From positions 2,852,001 to 2,916,000 of the forward strand of contig JAGPXD010000005.1 in assembly GCA_020746995.1 (NCBI GenBank): a stretch of 64,000 nucleotides of DNA, read 5' to 3'. Each line of letters opens with the position of its first letter. The stretch's first letter is position 1. The position numbers were made by a program, and so were the translations under genes. Under the pieces are notes generated by a model that had not been told where the DNA came from, searched no databases, and worked only from the letters and a program-made list of their open reading frames with translations. Below, piece after piece: positions 23,022-35,391 of the stretch. The stretch comes from Plectosphaerella cucumerina. Its lineage: Eukaryota > Ascomycota > Sordariomycetes > Glomerellales > Plectosphaerellaceae.

Positions 23022-23815
23022 CTACCTCCAGCGTCTGTTGCCACGACCGGGAGGTCTGCTGGGCCCCTCGTCCGGGAGCCTCTCCCCGCGCCGCCAGTCG
23101 CCTGACGGTACGTCACCGAAGCCTCGTCTGCGGCCCCTCGCGTCGCCGCGACCGAAGCCCGAGTCTCCCCTGAACCCTCCCGGCCCTCCGCCCCCGCGAG
23201 GCGGCACGGGTCCGGGCCTCTCCCTCCGCGCGGCGTACTCAGGTGCGATACTGCCGTCCGGCAGCGGCGGGAGTATTGCGCACGACACGTAGTCCCCGAT
23301 GACGTACCGGGCATCCTCCAGCGTGCTATCGCCTAACGAGGGCTCCAAGGGAGAGCGGTCCCCCATCTCGACGTCGTCGTCGTCTCCGGCCGCGTGGCTT
23401 CCGTTGGACGCCCCGGCCATCCCTTCGCCAATAACGACGCTCCCAATGTCCTTCACCATGAATCGAGGCTGGTCATGGTTCGATGCGTTCGCGCCGCGTG
23501 TGTCGGGGTAGACCAGTCGGAAGGCCAGACGGGTGCCGATGGACGGGTGCGGGAGGAGCGAGGGCTGTTCCGAGGCGATCTGGCAGGCGAGCTCGTTCAG
23601 GCTGCAGCTAGGCCATGTGTATATGGAGACGGAAGGTCGGACAGAGCGAGAGGCGAACTCTTCGGGCCTGGCAGAAATGGTCAGCTGGAGGAGAGGTGGT
23701 GGTGGTGGCGGTCAGGTGACCGGTGGGCAGCTTACCGGTGAAACGCGCCCTGCCGGCAGAAGAGACGGAGGAGGAAGGGCGTGTTATCCTCGCGGTCGGT
23801 CTGCGATGCGGCCAT
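23022..23815 (-). CDS. SAP18: SAP18-like Sin3/splicing-associated protein
   Basis: Two exons, 23736-23815 and 23022-23667 (68-nt intron), encode 241 aa. Residues about 8-150 are the SAP18 ubiquitin-like fold: TPFLLRLFCRQGAFHRPEEF, SVSIYTWPSCSLNEL, TRLAFRLVYPDTRG, RFMVKDIGSV and DARYVIGDYVSCAILPP. An acidic insert (GDDDDVEMGD) separates the last two blocks. The C-terminal third is Gly/Arg/Pro-rich with RG/RGG-type motifs, suited to RNA binding. In animals SAP18 works in Sin3-HDAC repression and in the ASAP/PSAP splicing complexes. It is convergent with the complex I gene and divergent from PRP18. The start at 23815 gives the canonical opening. Confidence 0.92.
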
Positions 23816-24425
23816 GGTGGGGGAGATGCGAGTGTGATATGCCTGGAGATGCTGGAAGGTACAACAGCATACAGTGTGCCCGCGCGGGCGGGATCAGGGC
23901 AAAAGGGATGCCAAGACCTGCCTCCCGTGAGGCCGGCTGTCGATCAAGCTTATTCCAACCTCGCGAGAGGGCAATTGCACCATCAGATTGGGGGGGTTGC
24001 AAAACTCGTTCGGCTTGGATTGAGGCTGTGCAAGTCGGAAACTGGAGCTTTGGGCATGGGGTGGGCGGGGGGTGGAAGACGGCAGGTGGAAGGGTGGGGG
24101 AACACCGGACGTTGGATTTGGGGTGCTTGGGTGCTGCACGGCAAATCCAGGCAGCTGCAACGGAGCTTGGCCGAACTATAACCGCCACCGCGGCGTGCCA
24201 AGGATGGCGAAGCAAAGCCTCCGTCGACTTTCCGCACACCCTCCCTGAACGACGAGCCATTCAATCCTCGTCCTTCCCCAGACAAACCCGCCGGGGTCCG
24301 CGCTGCAGAGCCGCACGATCGATCTGACGTCCGTTGCTCCACCGATTTCCGACCTCCCTCGACGTCTGACGACGTTCAACGACCGACCTCCAAGCTCTCT
24401 ACCCGATATCAGGGCACCAGCGACC
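23816..24425. promoter_or_regulatory. Divergent promoter region, SAP18 and PRP18
   Basis: 610 bp between divergent start codons of two RNA-processing genes. Pyrimidine-rich stretches precede PRP18. No other gene is supported. Confidence 0.5.
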
Positions 24426-25525
24426 ATGGATTTCGCCGCGCTCATGTCCAAGGAGCTCGCTAAGAGCAAGGGCTCCTCGGGCGGCGGCGACTCCAAATAT
24501 ATCAAGCGCTCCGAGGTCGAGGAGCGGCGCAAAAAGGCATACCAGGAGGAGCAGGACAGGCTCGAGGCCGAGCGCCAGGCCAAGGTCGCCGCCAAGCGCA
24601 AGCGCGAGGAGGATGCTGCGGAAGAAGCCAAGGTCCGGGAAGAGAAGAAGCGCCGTCTCGCCGACGAGATGCGCGCGCGCCGGGAAGAGAAGGAAGCCGC
24701 CGAGGAGGCAGCAAGAAGAAAACGCCTGGGCCTCCCGGAGCTGGTCAAGGCCACGAGCGAGGAAACAGCAGAGCTGGAAGAGGGCATGGAGGACATCCCC
24801 GATGAAGAGTTGCGCGCCAAGCTCCGCGAGATGGGCGAGCCGACGGTGCTCTTCGGCGAGGGACATGTCGCCAGGCTGCGGCGGTACCGCAAGCTGACGA
24901 CGGTCATCACCAAGGGCCCGATCCCGACGACGCTCCAGCTCGTCGAAGAGAAGGACATGAAGGTCGACGCAGTGGTGCCCAAGGACAAGGAGGGCAGGAA
25001 GTGGCTGTTCCGACAGCTCGCGAGCTACTTCACGCTGGTCCTGACGGAGTACCAGCGCGCCATGGAGGCCGAGAAGACGGACACGACGACCAGCAAGACG
25101 GCCTACGCCGCCATGGTGCAGAGTCGCGAGAACATGAGACCGGTACGTCAGCGAGAATACACACACATGCACCCTTGGACGAGAAGACTAACACGATACA
25201 GCTGTTCCGCAAGTTCGAGAAAGGCGACCTCCCCGATGACCTTCTCGAGCCCATCGTCGAGATCGTCAAGGCGGCGCAGGAGAGGCGCTACGTCGACGCC
25301 AACGACGGGTACTTGCGGCTCTCCATCGGCAAGGCGGCCTGGCCCATCGGCGTCACCATGGTCGGCATCCACGAGCGTAGCGCGCGAGAGAAGCTGCACA
25401 ACGGCGAAAAGGGCCATGTCATGGGCGACGAGGTCACGAGAAAATACCTCCAGAGCATCAAGCGCTGCCTCACCTTTGCGCAGGTGCGCTGGCCGCCCGA
25501 GGACATCAGACAGCTCATGGGCTGA
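24426..25525 (+). CDS. PRP18: Pre-mRNA splicing factor 18
   Basis: Two exons, 24426-25142 and 25202-25525 (59-nt intron), encode 346 aa. An N-terminal Lys/Glu-rich helical region (residues about 30-110) precedes a PRP4-like splicing-factor motif (about 125-155, PDEELRAKLREMGEPTVLFGE). The C-terminal Prp18 domain (about 195-345) has KWLFRQLASYFTLVLTEYQRAM, LPDDLLEPIVEIVKAAQERRYVDAND-type helices, the loop LRLSIGKAAWPIGVTMVGIHERSAR, and CLTFAQVRWPPEDIRQLM. Prp18 acts with Slu7 in the second catalytic step, stabilising the spliceosome for 3' splice-site use. Length and domain order match fungal orthologues. Confidence 0.96.
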
Positions 25526-28500
25526 GTTTACCCGGGCGCGCGGGCGCCCCCCGATGGCCCCTCCCTGTGCCTTGCCTGCCCCCTTTTTCGCACGAACGCG
25601 CGTCCTCTCCCTCTCCCCAATACCTATTGGTGGCCCATTTGACGACTCAAACGTTGAAACTCGGCAAAGGGGGCTGCCCAAATTGCCCGCCAGAAAAGAA
25701 CTGGAGCGCCTCTTGGAGCTGCCCGCTCCCTGGCTCGCCGGCGCGACATGACCTCCCGCATCATCGTCGATTTTGACGAGATTGATGCTGCCCCTTACTA
25801 GCATATGGCAAGGCAAGGGCCCTTCTGCCGGGCGGGGGTTCGTTCGAAATCGGCCTGCCATGCTTGGCCTGGCGGCCGCACCTCACTTACGCGGCCAGGC
25901 CCCTGCTCCTGACGCACGTGGACACTTGCAGACGCAGTGGCAGTCACAAAACGTTCCCCATCTGGGCCAGCGGTCCGACTCGACTGCAGAGGGCAAGGGC
26001 CAGGGGCGGGCGGCACCAGGCCAGAGAGTTGACCTGCTGTTCAGAGTGTGTCCGTCCTGGCGTGGGGGGGTGCGCGCGACCAGGGTAAACATGCCCCCCA
26101 GGGGGGCCATCTGAACTCGAATCGAATCCCGGTGGCCGGGGTGCGAGAAGCAAGAAAAGGGGGGGAGGGGTGTGTCAGAGCAAGCAGCGGTGGGAGGTGT
26201 GGCCGACCAGGGAGAAGAAGAACGGGACAGAGGAGGGGAGTTTCCTCCGCGTAGCAATCGCGTGGATCTGGGTGAGATGGCCGTGATCCCTGGTTTTGCA
26301 CCTTCGACCTTTCTCTCTGCCAGAATGGGCTGATGTACCCGTTTGAAATCGCGGGCACTGTGTGGGGAACCACCAGCGGAAGCATGCTGGCGATTTGGAG
26401 GGGGTCAGCCCGGGGTTTAGAGAGGGGCTTTTATCCTGATGATGGTTGACATTTTGAGGCCCTCTCGATGAATGGATACTTGGACTTGCACTTCTGCCCC
26501 TTGGGTTTTCTGGGAGAGAGCCACAATCCAACGGGCGCCCGAGCGCTTGAATCCACGAGCCCGCCACCGTCATCGTCATTGTCGTTCGCTTCAGCCCGAG
26601 ATCCTCGATTGCGTGCAGCGCTATTACATACAAGACGGGGCCGTCGGGCTGAGTGTGGAATGTCAAAGTGAGTAACGTCAGTGATGCTTGTTTGGCCTTC
26701 CCCATCACGCACTCTGTGCGTCAGTCCAGATCCAATGCCCAGCAAGGCAGGTCGTAAAGGCCATGTTCCACCACCTCGGTGGCGCCAGCAACGGTGGTCA
26801 CCGCCGACGGCCATCTCATCATCATTACTAACCCATCCCATCGCGTTGGACAGACGGACGGCCCCCAAAGGTCCATCCCCAAATGCCGCAGGAAAGGGCC
26901 CGTCTCACCTTTTGCTGCTCAGGGGTGTGTGATGGGGCCCGCGATTCCTCAGATTCAAAGGGCGGGAAGGCCGCGCGGCATGGAGGGGGGCCCGGTTCAG
27001 CCCACGCCTGCTTGAGGAAAAGTCACGATGGGCTGGGAGCCGGGTCCAAGGCAGAAGACCAGTTTGACACCCGGGTGCATTAGCGAACCTCGAATGCCCG
27101 CGAAGCCACCATGCAACGCACCCACCACCGCATCGGCCAGAAAGCGGCGGTGGGAAAAAAGAAGATGCAGGGTAAGCTTAAAATTGACGCTTCTTCGCCG
27201 GGGAAAGCATTTCGCGTACCGCTTTACATGATACTCGGCATCGCGGTACAGCGTGCTGGTACCTTGAAAAGGGGGGTCCATCGGACGAAAAAACCAGGCA
27301 ACTGCACTGCACTGCAAAATCCGCTCAGCCAACTCAACCCCAGACCGGCGCGCCCTCGTCCCGCGTGCGCCGCCGCCCGTCTCACCTGGCGGCCCTTGAG
27401 TTCCTGGCCATCGACGACGACCGGTCGGTATCTTCACCTCCCGTCGCCGTCGCCGGTGCTTTGCCTCGCCTGGAGGGGCGCAGCGGCGCCGGAATCTCAT
27501 TCCCCCGTCCGACGGCGACGGACGGGGCCTTCCATGCAAAATGGGGGGAGGGGGGACAAGCAGACTGAAAGGCGTCGTCATCCTCTCTCCTAGCCCCGGG
27601 TCTCAGAGTCAGGTCGGTGAGCGAAAGGGCACTCAATCAACGTCGGGTGCTAGCCTCGATGGGCAACAGCTCAAAAGGGGGTTCCATCTCCAAGAGATGA
27701 ACCCCCCCAGCCTGATTAGTCGTTCGCCCGAGTCGTTTCGGGGATTTGCCGAGGCGACAGCCATCCGTCCCCAGTTTTCCAACATCCGCGAAAAAGGGCC
27801 CCTCGGCGGAGAAAAAAAGTCAGAACCCGGCCATCAGCAAAAAACAAGCATCATCGCGCCGGCGGGGACCACCCACCGGCCGGAGTTTAGACATGTCCAG
27901 CACGCCCTTCATCACCGGCTTATTCCCCCCCTTCGGACCCGAGGCCAGGCTGAACCCCCGGGTGGAAGTGCGCCTCGCCGGCTGCACGATCCTCTGGAAA
28001 CAGCATTGATCGTCCGTCGAGGGGGTGCGCTAGCCAACGTCCGCCGTCCTTCGAGAAGAGAGTGAAAGCATGAACCCCCTCGTACTATTTCGTACTGACG
28101 CTGCGCTACCGGGCTTCGAGACAAGCGGCAACCCTGCTTGCGCTCCCGGGGGGCTTGCAGGGGCTTGCGTAAGCCTTCTCTGGCGCCAGCGACGGTTCCG
28201 CCCGTCCAGTTGGTCGAACTGGCGTGCGCCCTTCAGCAGTGACACAGCTCATTATCAACTCGCAAATGCTCCCATTGGGCGCGCATGTGCAACTGAAACC
28301 CCAGGGCCCTTTTTCGAACTCGAGCCCTTTCTCACCGCATCACTCGACTCGACATCATGTCTCGACATCATTGTTTGTGCCGTGCTTCGGCCACCCTTGC
28401 TTTCGATCGGTTGCATTGCGGCTGCACTACGGGGCGCCGGGCCAGAGCGCCATGGGCGTCGGCCAGTCCATGTGTTGTGACAGGAATGGGGACCTCGCCC

Positions 28501-28750
28501 AAGAGGCCGCGTATGCTCATGTCCGTGTCAGCCAGTCGCGCGCCGTTAGTGCGGCATTTGTGAGGGCTGCCACCGGCCTACCGCGTCGCAGCGCTGGGAG
28601 CTTGTCGCCCTTTGGCCCAGGGGTCGTCCACACACCCAGGACACCCCCAGACCCCCTTCTCTTTCCCCCTACAATATGCATCCCCTCCACACCCCCTACC
28701 GCTGGAAGAGCCTCAATTCCATCATTGACATCGCCCTCACATCTCGGCAG
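25526..28750. other. Gene-free region between PRP18 and CSN1
   Basis: About 3.2 kb between convergent genes. Open frames are domain-less. G-rich and C-rich tracts alternate. I see no tRNA or 5S gene. An unrecognised structured RNA cannot be excluded. Confidence 0.45.
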
Positions 28751-30472
28751 TCAGGTCTGTCCCTGCAGGGGTGCCATGCCCATAGGAACGCCGCTGTCGT
28801 CGAACAAGACGTCGCCCACGCCTTCGCCACCACCGCCGGGACCGACGTTGGCCTGGGTGGCTGCCACAATCTTCTTCGCTCCCTTGACCTCGAGGTCGGC
28901 CGACGTCAGACTAATCTGTCGAATGCGCTCGAGGGCCTCCCGCTCGTACGCCTTTGTCGACGCCAGTGCCGCCGCCTGCAGGGCTGCGCGCTGGTTGGGG
29001 TTCACCGCGACCAGGAGCTGCCAAGGGGTCGCGCGCGAGTCAGCATGCTGTGCCCGATCACGAAATTCCGTCATGGTGCAGCGGGCGGGGACAAGGAGAC
29101 TCACCTGATCCATGGTGTTGACACGCGCCTGCAGAGCCCCGCTCTTGATCATGCTGACGAGCTCTGACTGAAGGCTCTGGCCCGGGATGCCAAAGGCCGC
29201 CTCGAGGTTGGCCAGCGTCACGCACGAGAAGGGCTCAAAGTACTGCACGATGCACTTGCTCCTGATGCGGCTGTAGATGGTGGGCACGTGCCTCTGCAGG
29301 TAGATGTCCAGCAGGTAGTCGGCGCGGTACGACTCGAGGATCGCCAGGCATGCCGAGTATCGTCCGTTGACGAAGAGCGAGATAGCCTTGCGGATGTGGG
29401 GCTCCAGCTCGAGGAACGTCCGAAACTGGGCGTTGTCAAGCACACGGGTCTGCAGTTGCCTGCGGTCCAAAGTCGCGAGCGCGAGCAGGCCGCCATAGAC
29501 TGCTACGTCGTTGGGCGTCGCGATATTGTTGTAGTCGCCGCCGTCCTTGACGTCCTTGAGCGCTTCGATGTGCAGGAACGTGTAGGCAGCGTCGTCGTAC
29601 TTCTCCAGCCCCATCTGGGCGATGCCCTGGAGCACCTTTCCGTACGTCTGGGCCGACTTGTCCTCGTCCTGCTGGGCACCTGTCATCTTAGTGAGGCTGC
29701 CTTGCAGGAGTGCCCAGTCCTGGCGCTGAACGGCGATGTTGGACAGGTGTCTGCCCACGTCGACAATCTGCTTGGTGGTCGAAACATCGGCCCGCATGCG
29801 GTTGTAGGCCTCGGCCGCACCCGTGAGGTTTCCGATTCTCTCGTAGTGACGTCCCAGGTCTTCATTGCCCATCTACAATACGTCGGTCAATCAGAGCGTC
29901 AGAGCTGAGGGGCAGGGGTGGCCTACCCTGATGCTCTCTTTGATGAGGTTGTTCTTGTACCCCTTGAGCTGTTGCTCCAGACGGTGCGTCTCTTCTTGCG
30001 CCTCCTTCGTAACCCTGTCGGCCCATGCTTGGTCAAAGATCGCCTCAGGCTCCTTAGGGGCCACGATGCTGATCATCTCCCAGGTTTCCCTATACCTCTG
30101 CACGTCCAGGCCGCTCTTGGCCTCGGCCACGGCGGCCTTGAGGGCCTCGACAGCCAGCGGCACACATGTTCGTGCGATGAGGCTGAGCCGGTCAAAGCGA
30201 GTTCGGCCTGGGATGCCATGTGAGCTTGGTGATGTGTGGGGACGGCGTGCAGGGGCCACATACCGGTGTAGTTCTGGATGTACAAGTCAAGGTCGAGCTT
30301 GGGCGTGTCTGGCCGGGCCTATCGTCAGCATCGACAATCTGTGTCAAGTCCGGGCATCCGGGACCAGGATGACTGGGAGGAGAGACGGGACGCGCGTACC
30401 ATAGACGACGATTTGGCCCTGTTGACTCAGGTTGGCAAAGTAGTCCAAGAGGATTGGACCCTCCTCGGCCAT
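28751..30472 (-). CDS. CSN1: COP9 signalosome subunit 1
   Basis: Five exons, 30400-30472, 30264-30308, 29927-30207, 29105-29872 and 28751-29017, encode 477 aa. The joins give VVYDTPKLDLDLYIQNYTGRTRFDRLSL, a CSN1 hallmark; an alternative acceptor 10 nt upstream would bring an early stop. Residues about 95-285 form the RPN7-type helical repeat domain (NEDLGRHYERIGNLTGAAEAYNRM) and about 300-400 the PCI domain (TLANLEAAFGIPGQSLQSELVSMIKSG). The COP9 signalosome removes NEDD8 from cullins, regulating SCF ubiquitin ligases; in filamentous fungi it affects development and secondary metabolism. Length is normal for fungal CSN1. A moderately long C-terminal tail ends in a Gly-rich stretch. It is divergent from the Zn2Cys6 factor. 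Confidence 0.95.
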
Positions 30473-33400
30473 GCTGGGCAAGAAGGGTGGTGGTGGCGGT
30501 TCGGGGAGGGTTTGAGGTTGTTGCTCCCTGTCCCGGGGTGGAATTTAATCTCGGGTCAGCGGGCAGCCCGGGTCTGGGTCAAGCGAAAGCTTGTTGTCGA
30601 ATTCCCGCGCGCAAGTGGAAGCTTGTGATGGTTAGCGGTGTGTATTTTTAGGGATGAAGGCACGCCATCGAGTTGATAGGTCGATAGGCCACATGGGGAA
30701 GGGGGTTGCTTGCCTCACGGGCGTCCTTCGGCTGTTGGCGGGGCCGGAGGAAGCTCGATGTGGTGGTTCTGGGCGGTGATGGCAAACGAGCCGGAATCTC
30801 TAGCCGTGAAGCGTTCGTCTGAGGAGCTGACCTCTGATTGCTCGATGTAATCTATCAGGCGTGAGATGGGCGGGCGGGATTTCGGATGAGCCGGGGGTGG
30901 TCCGGTACGAGTTGGTTGTTTGATAGTAGTCGATCAGGGAGATGCCCGACTTGTGGTGAGGTGAGGTCAACGCATTCACAGTGAGGGAGCTCCAGCACCT
31001 GCCCCGTGCCTGCCAGCTCCTGAGTGGTCGAGCCAGTCAGAATAGCGGGGCCTGCGTGGCTTGCTACCTAAAGCGGGGGAGTGGTGCTGGTTTGGAAGTT
31101 GATGCTCTTGTTTGCATATCGGTGACGCCTACAGGCTACTATCAGGTACAGACGCGCCAAGCGGGGTTCGCCCGGCTTTTGTCCTAGGGCGGCCACCGCT
31201 CAGGGGAGAGTCGGACGACACCATCAGCCCTGCCCCCCCTTCGTCCGCTTCGGAGCCGAAGCAGTGTGTGACGGGCGTCGTGAGATGCGATTTGCTGTTC
31301 AAGACCCCACCACTATCTCCTCGGTCCAGTTTTCCAATCTGCTAGCCTGTCGGATGGGGATTGAAGATGCAGGCAAGAAGCGGAAGGCGCGAAAGACGGG
31401 CTGCTCGACGTTCAGGGGAGGCTACTGGTGGGCCACGAATGCTTCTCGAATGGCATCATCTCCACCGACTCGCAGGAGCGGTTGCTCGCGACCACTTTTC
31501 GCAGGCGCATTGGGAGGAGGTCGTGCAGTGAAATTTACAGTGTTCCACCCTTTGCTGCTGCCCACGGGCGTGGACCCCCTTACGAGAGACCTCCTCCCAG
31601 GGCTGAAGCCAGTGGACGTGCGGTATCGACGGAGACACGCTAGCGAACAGTGCGGTGGGCTGAACACCCTCAAAGACCCCCTCCACCTGACCGCCGGTGG
31701 GAGGTCAACTCGAGAAGACCTGGAGCTCCTCACTTCGAGGGGGGCGGGGACACCCAGCCGCCCGCCGGACCACCTCCTCTCCTCCCGTTCATTAGCACAA
31801 AGTTGTGCAGAGCAGAGTCTGCACGAATTGTGCCGGCACCGTCCGTCGCCCACTCTCTCTCTGGTTCCGACAGCTTTCCTCAGCGTCCTCGTCAATCCCG
31901 CGCGACTCTGAGAATTCGCATCTCGAAAAGGCTGAGCCTGAACCCCTCCCCTCCTCTTCAGCCCAGCAGCCCGCCCAGGGATACCGGCTGCCAAGACTTG
32001 GGGATGGGCCATCCAAACGTGGGCACGGGAGCTTGGGGGGCAAGGGGAGGCTCCCAGAGTGGCAGCGGGGGTCGGATCGCGGGAGTCTTGGCATCCGTTT
32101 GACGGGCGAATCAGGCAGATTACGTATGCCAAGCATCTTAGGTCAAGCCCTCCCGTCGTCTGTCGCGAGGGACGGGAGCGTGGGAGCCAAGCCGTTGCCC
32201 GTTGAGCCCTGCAGCCGCCCCAGAAAGCCTAAGCACTTTTCAGTTGCTTCTGCCGTGATCCTGGGTCGCGAGCCGGGGCGCGTGGACAACCTCTCTCCAA
32301 GCATCTTGGGAGGGTGACGAGGAAACGAATGAACAAGCACGCAACTCGTACTTGCCCGTCTGGACCAACAGCGGTGACGAGCTGCGGACAGCTCGGGCCA
32401 AAGCCGTCCACGGCTATTGTTGCATCCGGTGGTCGTGAGACCCCATCCCTCTTAGGCAGGTACCGCTTCCTCTGTCGCCTTTTCCCTCCGAAGTAGCGAC
32501 AGACGTGGACCATGTGGGATCGACAACAGAGATTCCAGAATGGACCCCGGAGCGGCCGGCGCACACAAATCCCTCGCGCGCATCCCATATCCACCGCCCC
32601 GGGGTGTCTTGTGGAACAGCTGGTTGCCAAGCAGATGGAACCCCTTCTCTTCTGGGAGGCAAGGAGACGAGGATGACTGAATTCGGATGCCCTGACCGAT
32701 GTAATCGCAGACATCCTATCGGCAGGCAAACTCGAGGAACTTTGCTTCGAAAACCTGTCTCGCTTCGTTTGGTTTCTTTCTCTCTCTCCACACCGCGGAC
32801 GGCGTTCCTCCTACCCGTGTCCTGGGCGGGATTGTTAGCTGCTTCTCCGGCGCACAGTCTCGGATACTTCCGGGGCGCGGGCTCATGACGTGCACGTTGC
32901 GGTACCTGTACCCGACCGATGCAGCCTTTCCACGGAGACCCAATATCGAAGACCAAGTACTTTTCCCCCCTTTGAACGGGCACCTCGCCGGCGGAGTGAC
33001 AGCAGGAGATCCCCATAACCCTGCAGCCATCTTTTCTTACGAGAAGCGAAGGGTGCAGGTGAAGCAGATGATGACAAACTCCCGACGGATCAAGACCATG
33101 CATGAGTCGAGCGTTCGGCCACAAACCCGAACCATCCCCGGAGCCGCGCAATTGTGTCCCTGTTCCCTGATTTCCGCTCCCAGATCCATCACAAACCACG
33201 GCCGCTGGCCGCCGCCTCCCCAACGCGCGATCGGTTCACAGGCCGTAATGAGGGACCCATTGGGTAGCTCAAATCGAGTCTCGAGAAACCCCCCCTTGGA
33301 CTCGACCCACGGACCGAATGCAGGGTGCATGCAATGTGGGCGCGGCCAGGGGTGCAGTCGGTCGACGAGGATCGTGACGGTCCTCCTCCGATGTGACCAG

Positions 33401-35391
33401 CAGAAGAAGGCAGGAGATCTCGTCATCCAGAGCGCCATCTGCGCTTCAATCCCCCACACGAACCAGGGAGGCGAGCAGTCAGGGGATGGACGGGGGGCAG
33501 ACCGAATGCGAGGTCCTAAGCGTGCGCGCGCCATGGGACAAGCTCCGGGTTGACGAGAGAGCTTATCTGCACCATGTGCAGCGGGTAAAAAGACCAGGTG
33601 GTTGCTGCAACACGGCAGGGTGCTTGCTCTCTCGCGAAGGAGGCCTGCATGCCGAGGTCGATTGCATCCTCGAGCAATGGAGTGGTATTGGGATCGCAGG
33701 CGGCGGACGAGGGAGGGGGGGTCTGCCAATCTCCACGAAGGCGTTGTTGTGCGGGCGGAACTTGTTCCACACACCCCACGGAATACCACCTCGCCTGCCG
33801 CGAAAACCCTCCTCCTCTTTCTCAAGTTGCTGGCGAGGTTGGGCGACGCGATGGATGGATGAGCCGTTGAAGCGCCGTCCACGCTGGAATGGCCGGCGAA
33901 TGCCCCCTCCTCCTCTTCAGTTTGTTTGCGTTGCGCAATACCGCGCCATCACCAGTCTGTCGGCTTCGGGAAGCAGTCCTCTTTTTCCATGGAGATCTGC
34001 TTTTCCAGGGCGCCCAACGATGATGCATGCCGGTACACGACTCGAGCCGGGTGGGCGAAAGGGCGGGGGAGATGAGATGACGGTATCGCGCCAGCGGATG
34101 ATACTGAGCGAGGGTTAGAAGGGTTCGCCTTTGGGGGTGGACATGGCAAATTCCGTCAGATACAGTAGCCGCGAAAGTCAATGTACAGTAAATGGTTTCC
34201 AACACCACGGTATCGTGATGGACACACTCGCTTAACGTTGAAAAGACAACTCATCCTGGTTGGGAGCACGCGTACCTGGACCTTAATGCAACATTCGAGG
34301 GTCATCCATCCACTGAAAGTGAGGTCGCCCAAGTACCAAGGTGGTGCTTTGGTCCTGGTGCGGTGCGGTGCTCCATCCTTTTGCTTGCACTGATGCCGAC
34401 TCGGGCACACACCACCCACACACACATCACACACCCGACATCTCTGTCGCGCGCTGTCAGCCCCTCCCCCTGTCTTGCTTCCGCCCTACCTCGTCCTAGG
34501 GTCCCCCCTCCTCCGTCTCACACCTGCTAGCCTCTCCTCCTCTTCATCTGTCAACCCGCTGACCCCCCATCCAACCCCCCTTCCTTCCCCACCACTGGAC
34601 AGCCTCACCCCCCCTCCTTCGTCCAGGGCGCACCGCGCTACTGGTACCGCACCGTGCGGAAGGACCAACCATGCCATGTTCCTTCCAGAAAGACCACCGC
34701 CCGAGGCGAGGCGAGGGAAGGGGCATCCAACCATCCCCCCCAGCTCAAATTCCCCTTCCCTCGCACCTCGGACAAGTTGTGTTGCTGCAAGACCATCGCT
34801 CTTTCCCCGTTCCCCCCCAATCCCACTTTTCCTTCGACTGAAAGACACGCCGGCCGGGTCCGTTCTCACGAGCCCACCTCATCACTCCCACCACACGCCG
34901 GTGGCCAGTGCCGCTGGCCTTCCCTTCCCTTCCCTGCGACATCACCATCTGGCACCCCCTTGAACCCTCCTGATCCTCAGCTCAATGGACCACCCCGCCC
35001 CTCCGCGATCCACCCCCCGGCGCTGACCCTCTGGATCCGGACTTAAACACGGGGGGTTCACCTGGCCTCGAGGGGCAAAAGGCCCTCTGGTCCCCCAGAT
35101 CTTCTCTTCGTCGCGACGCACCTCGACTTCTTCTTTTTAACAATCCCCCCTTGCCGAGACGACCAGACGGACCCCTTTGTCTCTCTTCTACCTCTCCTGC
35201 CAAGCTTCGTCTCTTCGATAACACACCACATATCCACCAACCCCAGTCACGACCTAGCACACACACCCTACACCCATCAGCAGCACTTACACGGACACGC
35301 TCCTCTGGCGGCCCAGTGGTCACCGCACCACCCTCGACAGACAGCTCCCACGCCTCTCCCTACCAAGACCACCAACACAGCACAAACCCCC
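30473..35391. other. Long gene-free upstream region of the Zn2Cys6 factor
   Basis: About 4.9 kb without a supported gene. The last kilobase (34430-35390) is strongly pyrimidine-rich on the plus strand, as in many fungal promoters and 5' leaders. A long untranslated leader is plausible but not shown. Confidence 0.5.

Noticed and set aside
28224..29108. 294-codon plus-strand frame overlapping the CSN1 3' end
   Set aside because: Antisense to the conserved CSN1 exons; shadow frame.
30309..30399. Alternative CSN1 acceptor at 30319-30320
   Set aside because: It puts exon 2 in a frame with an early stop; the GGCCAG acceptor gives the family sequence VVYDTPK.
32414..33223. 269-codon minus-strand frame in the upstream region of the Zn2Cys6 factor
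   Set aside because: Composition typical of non-coding GC-rich DNA; no fold or repeated motif.
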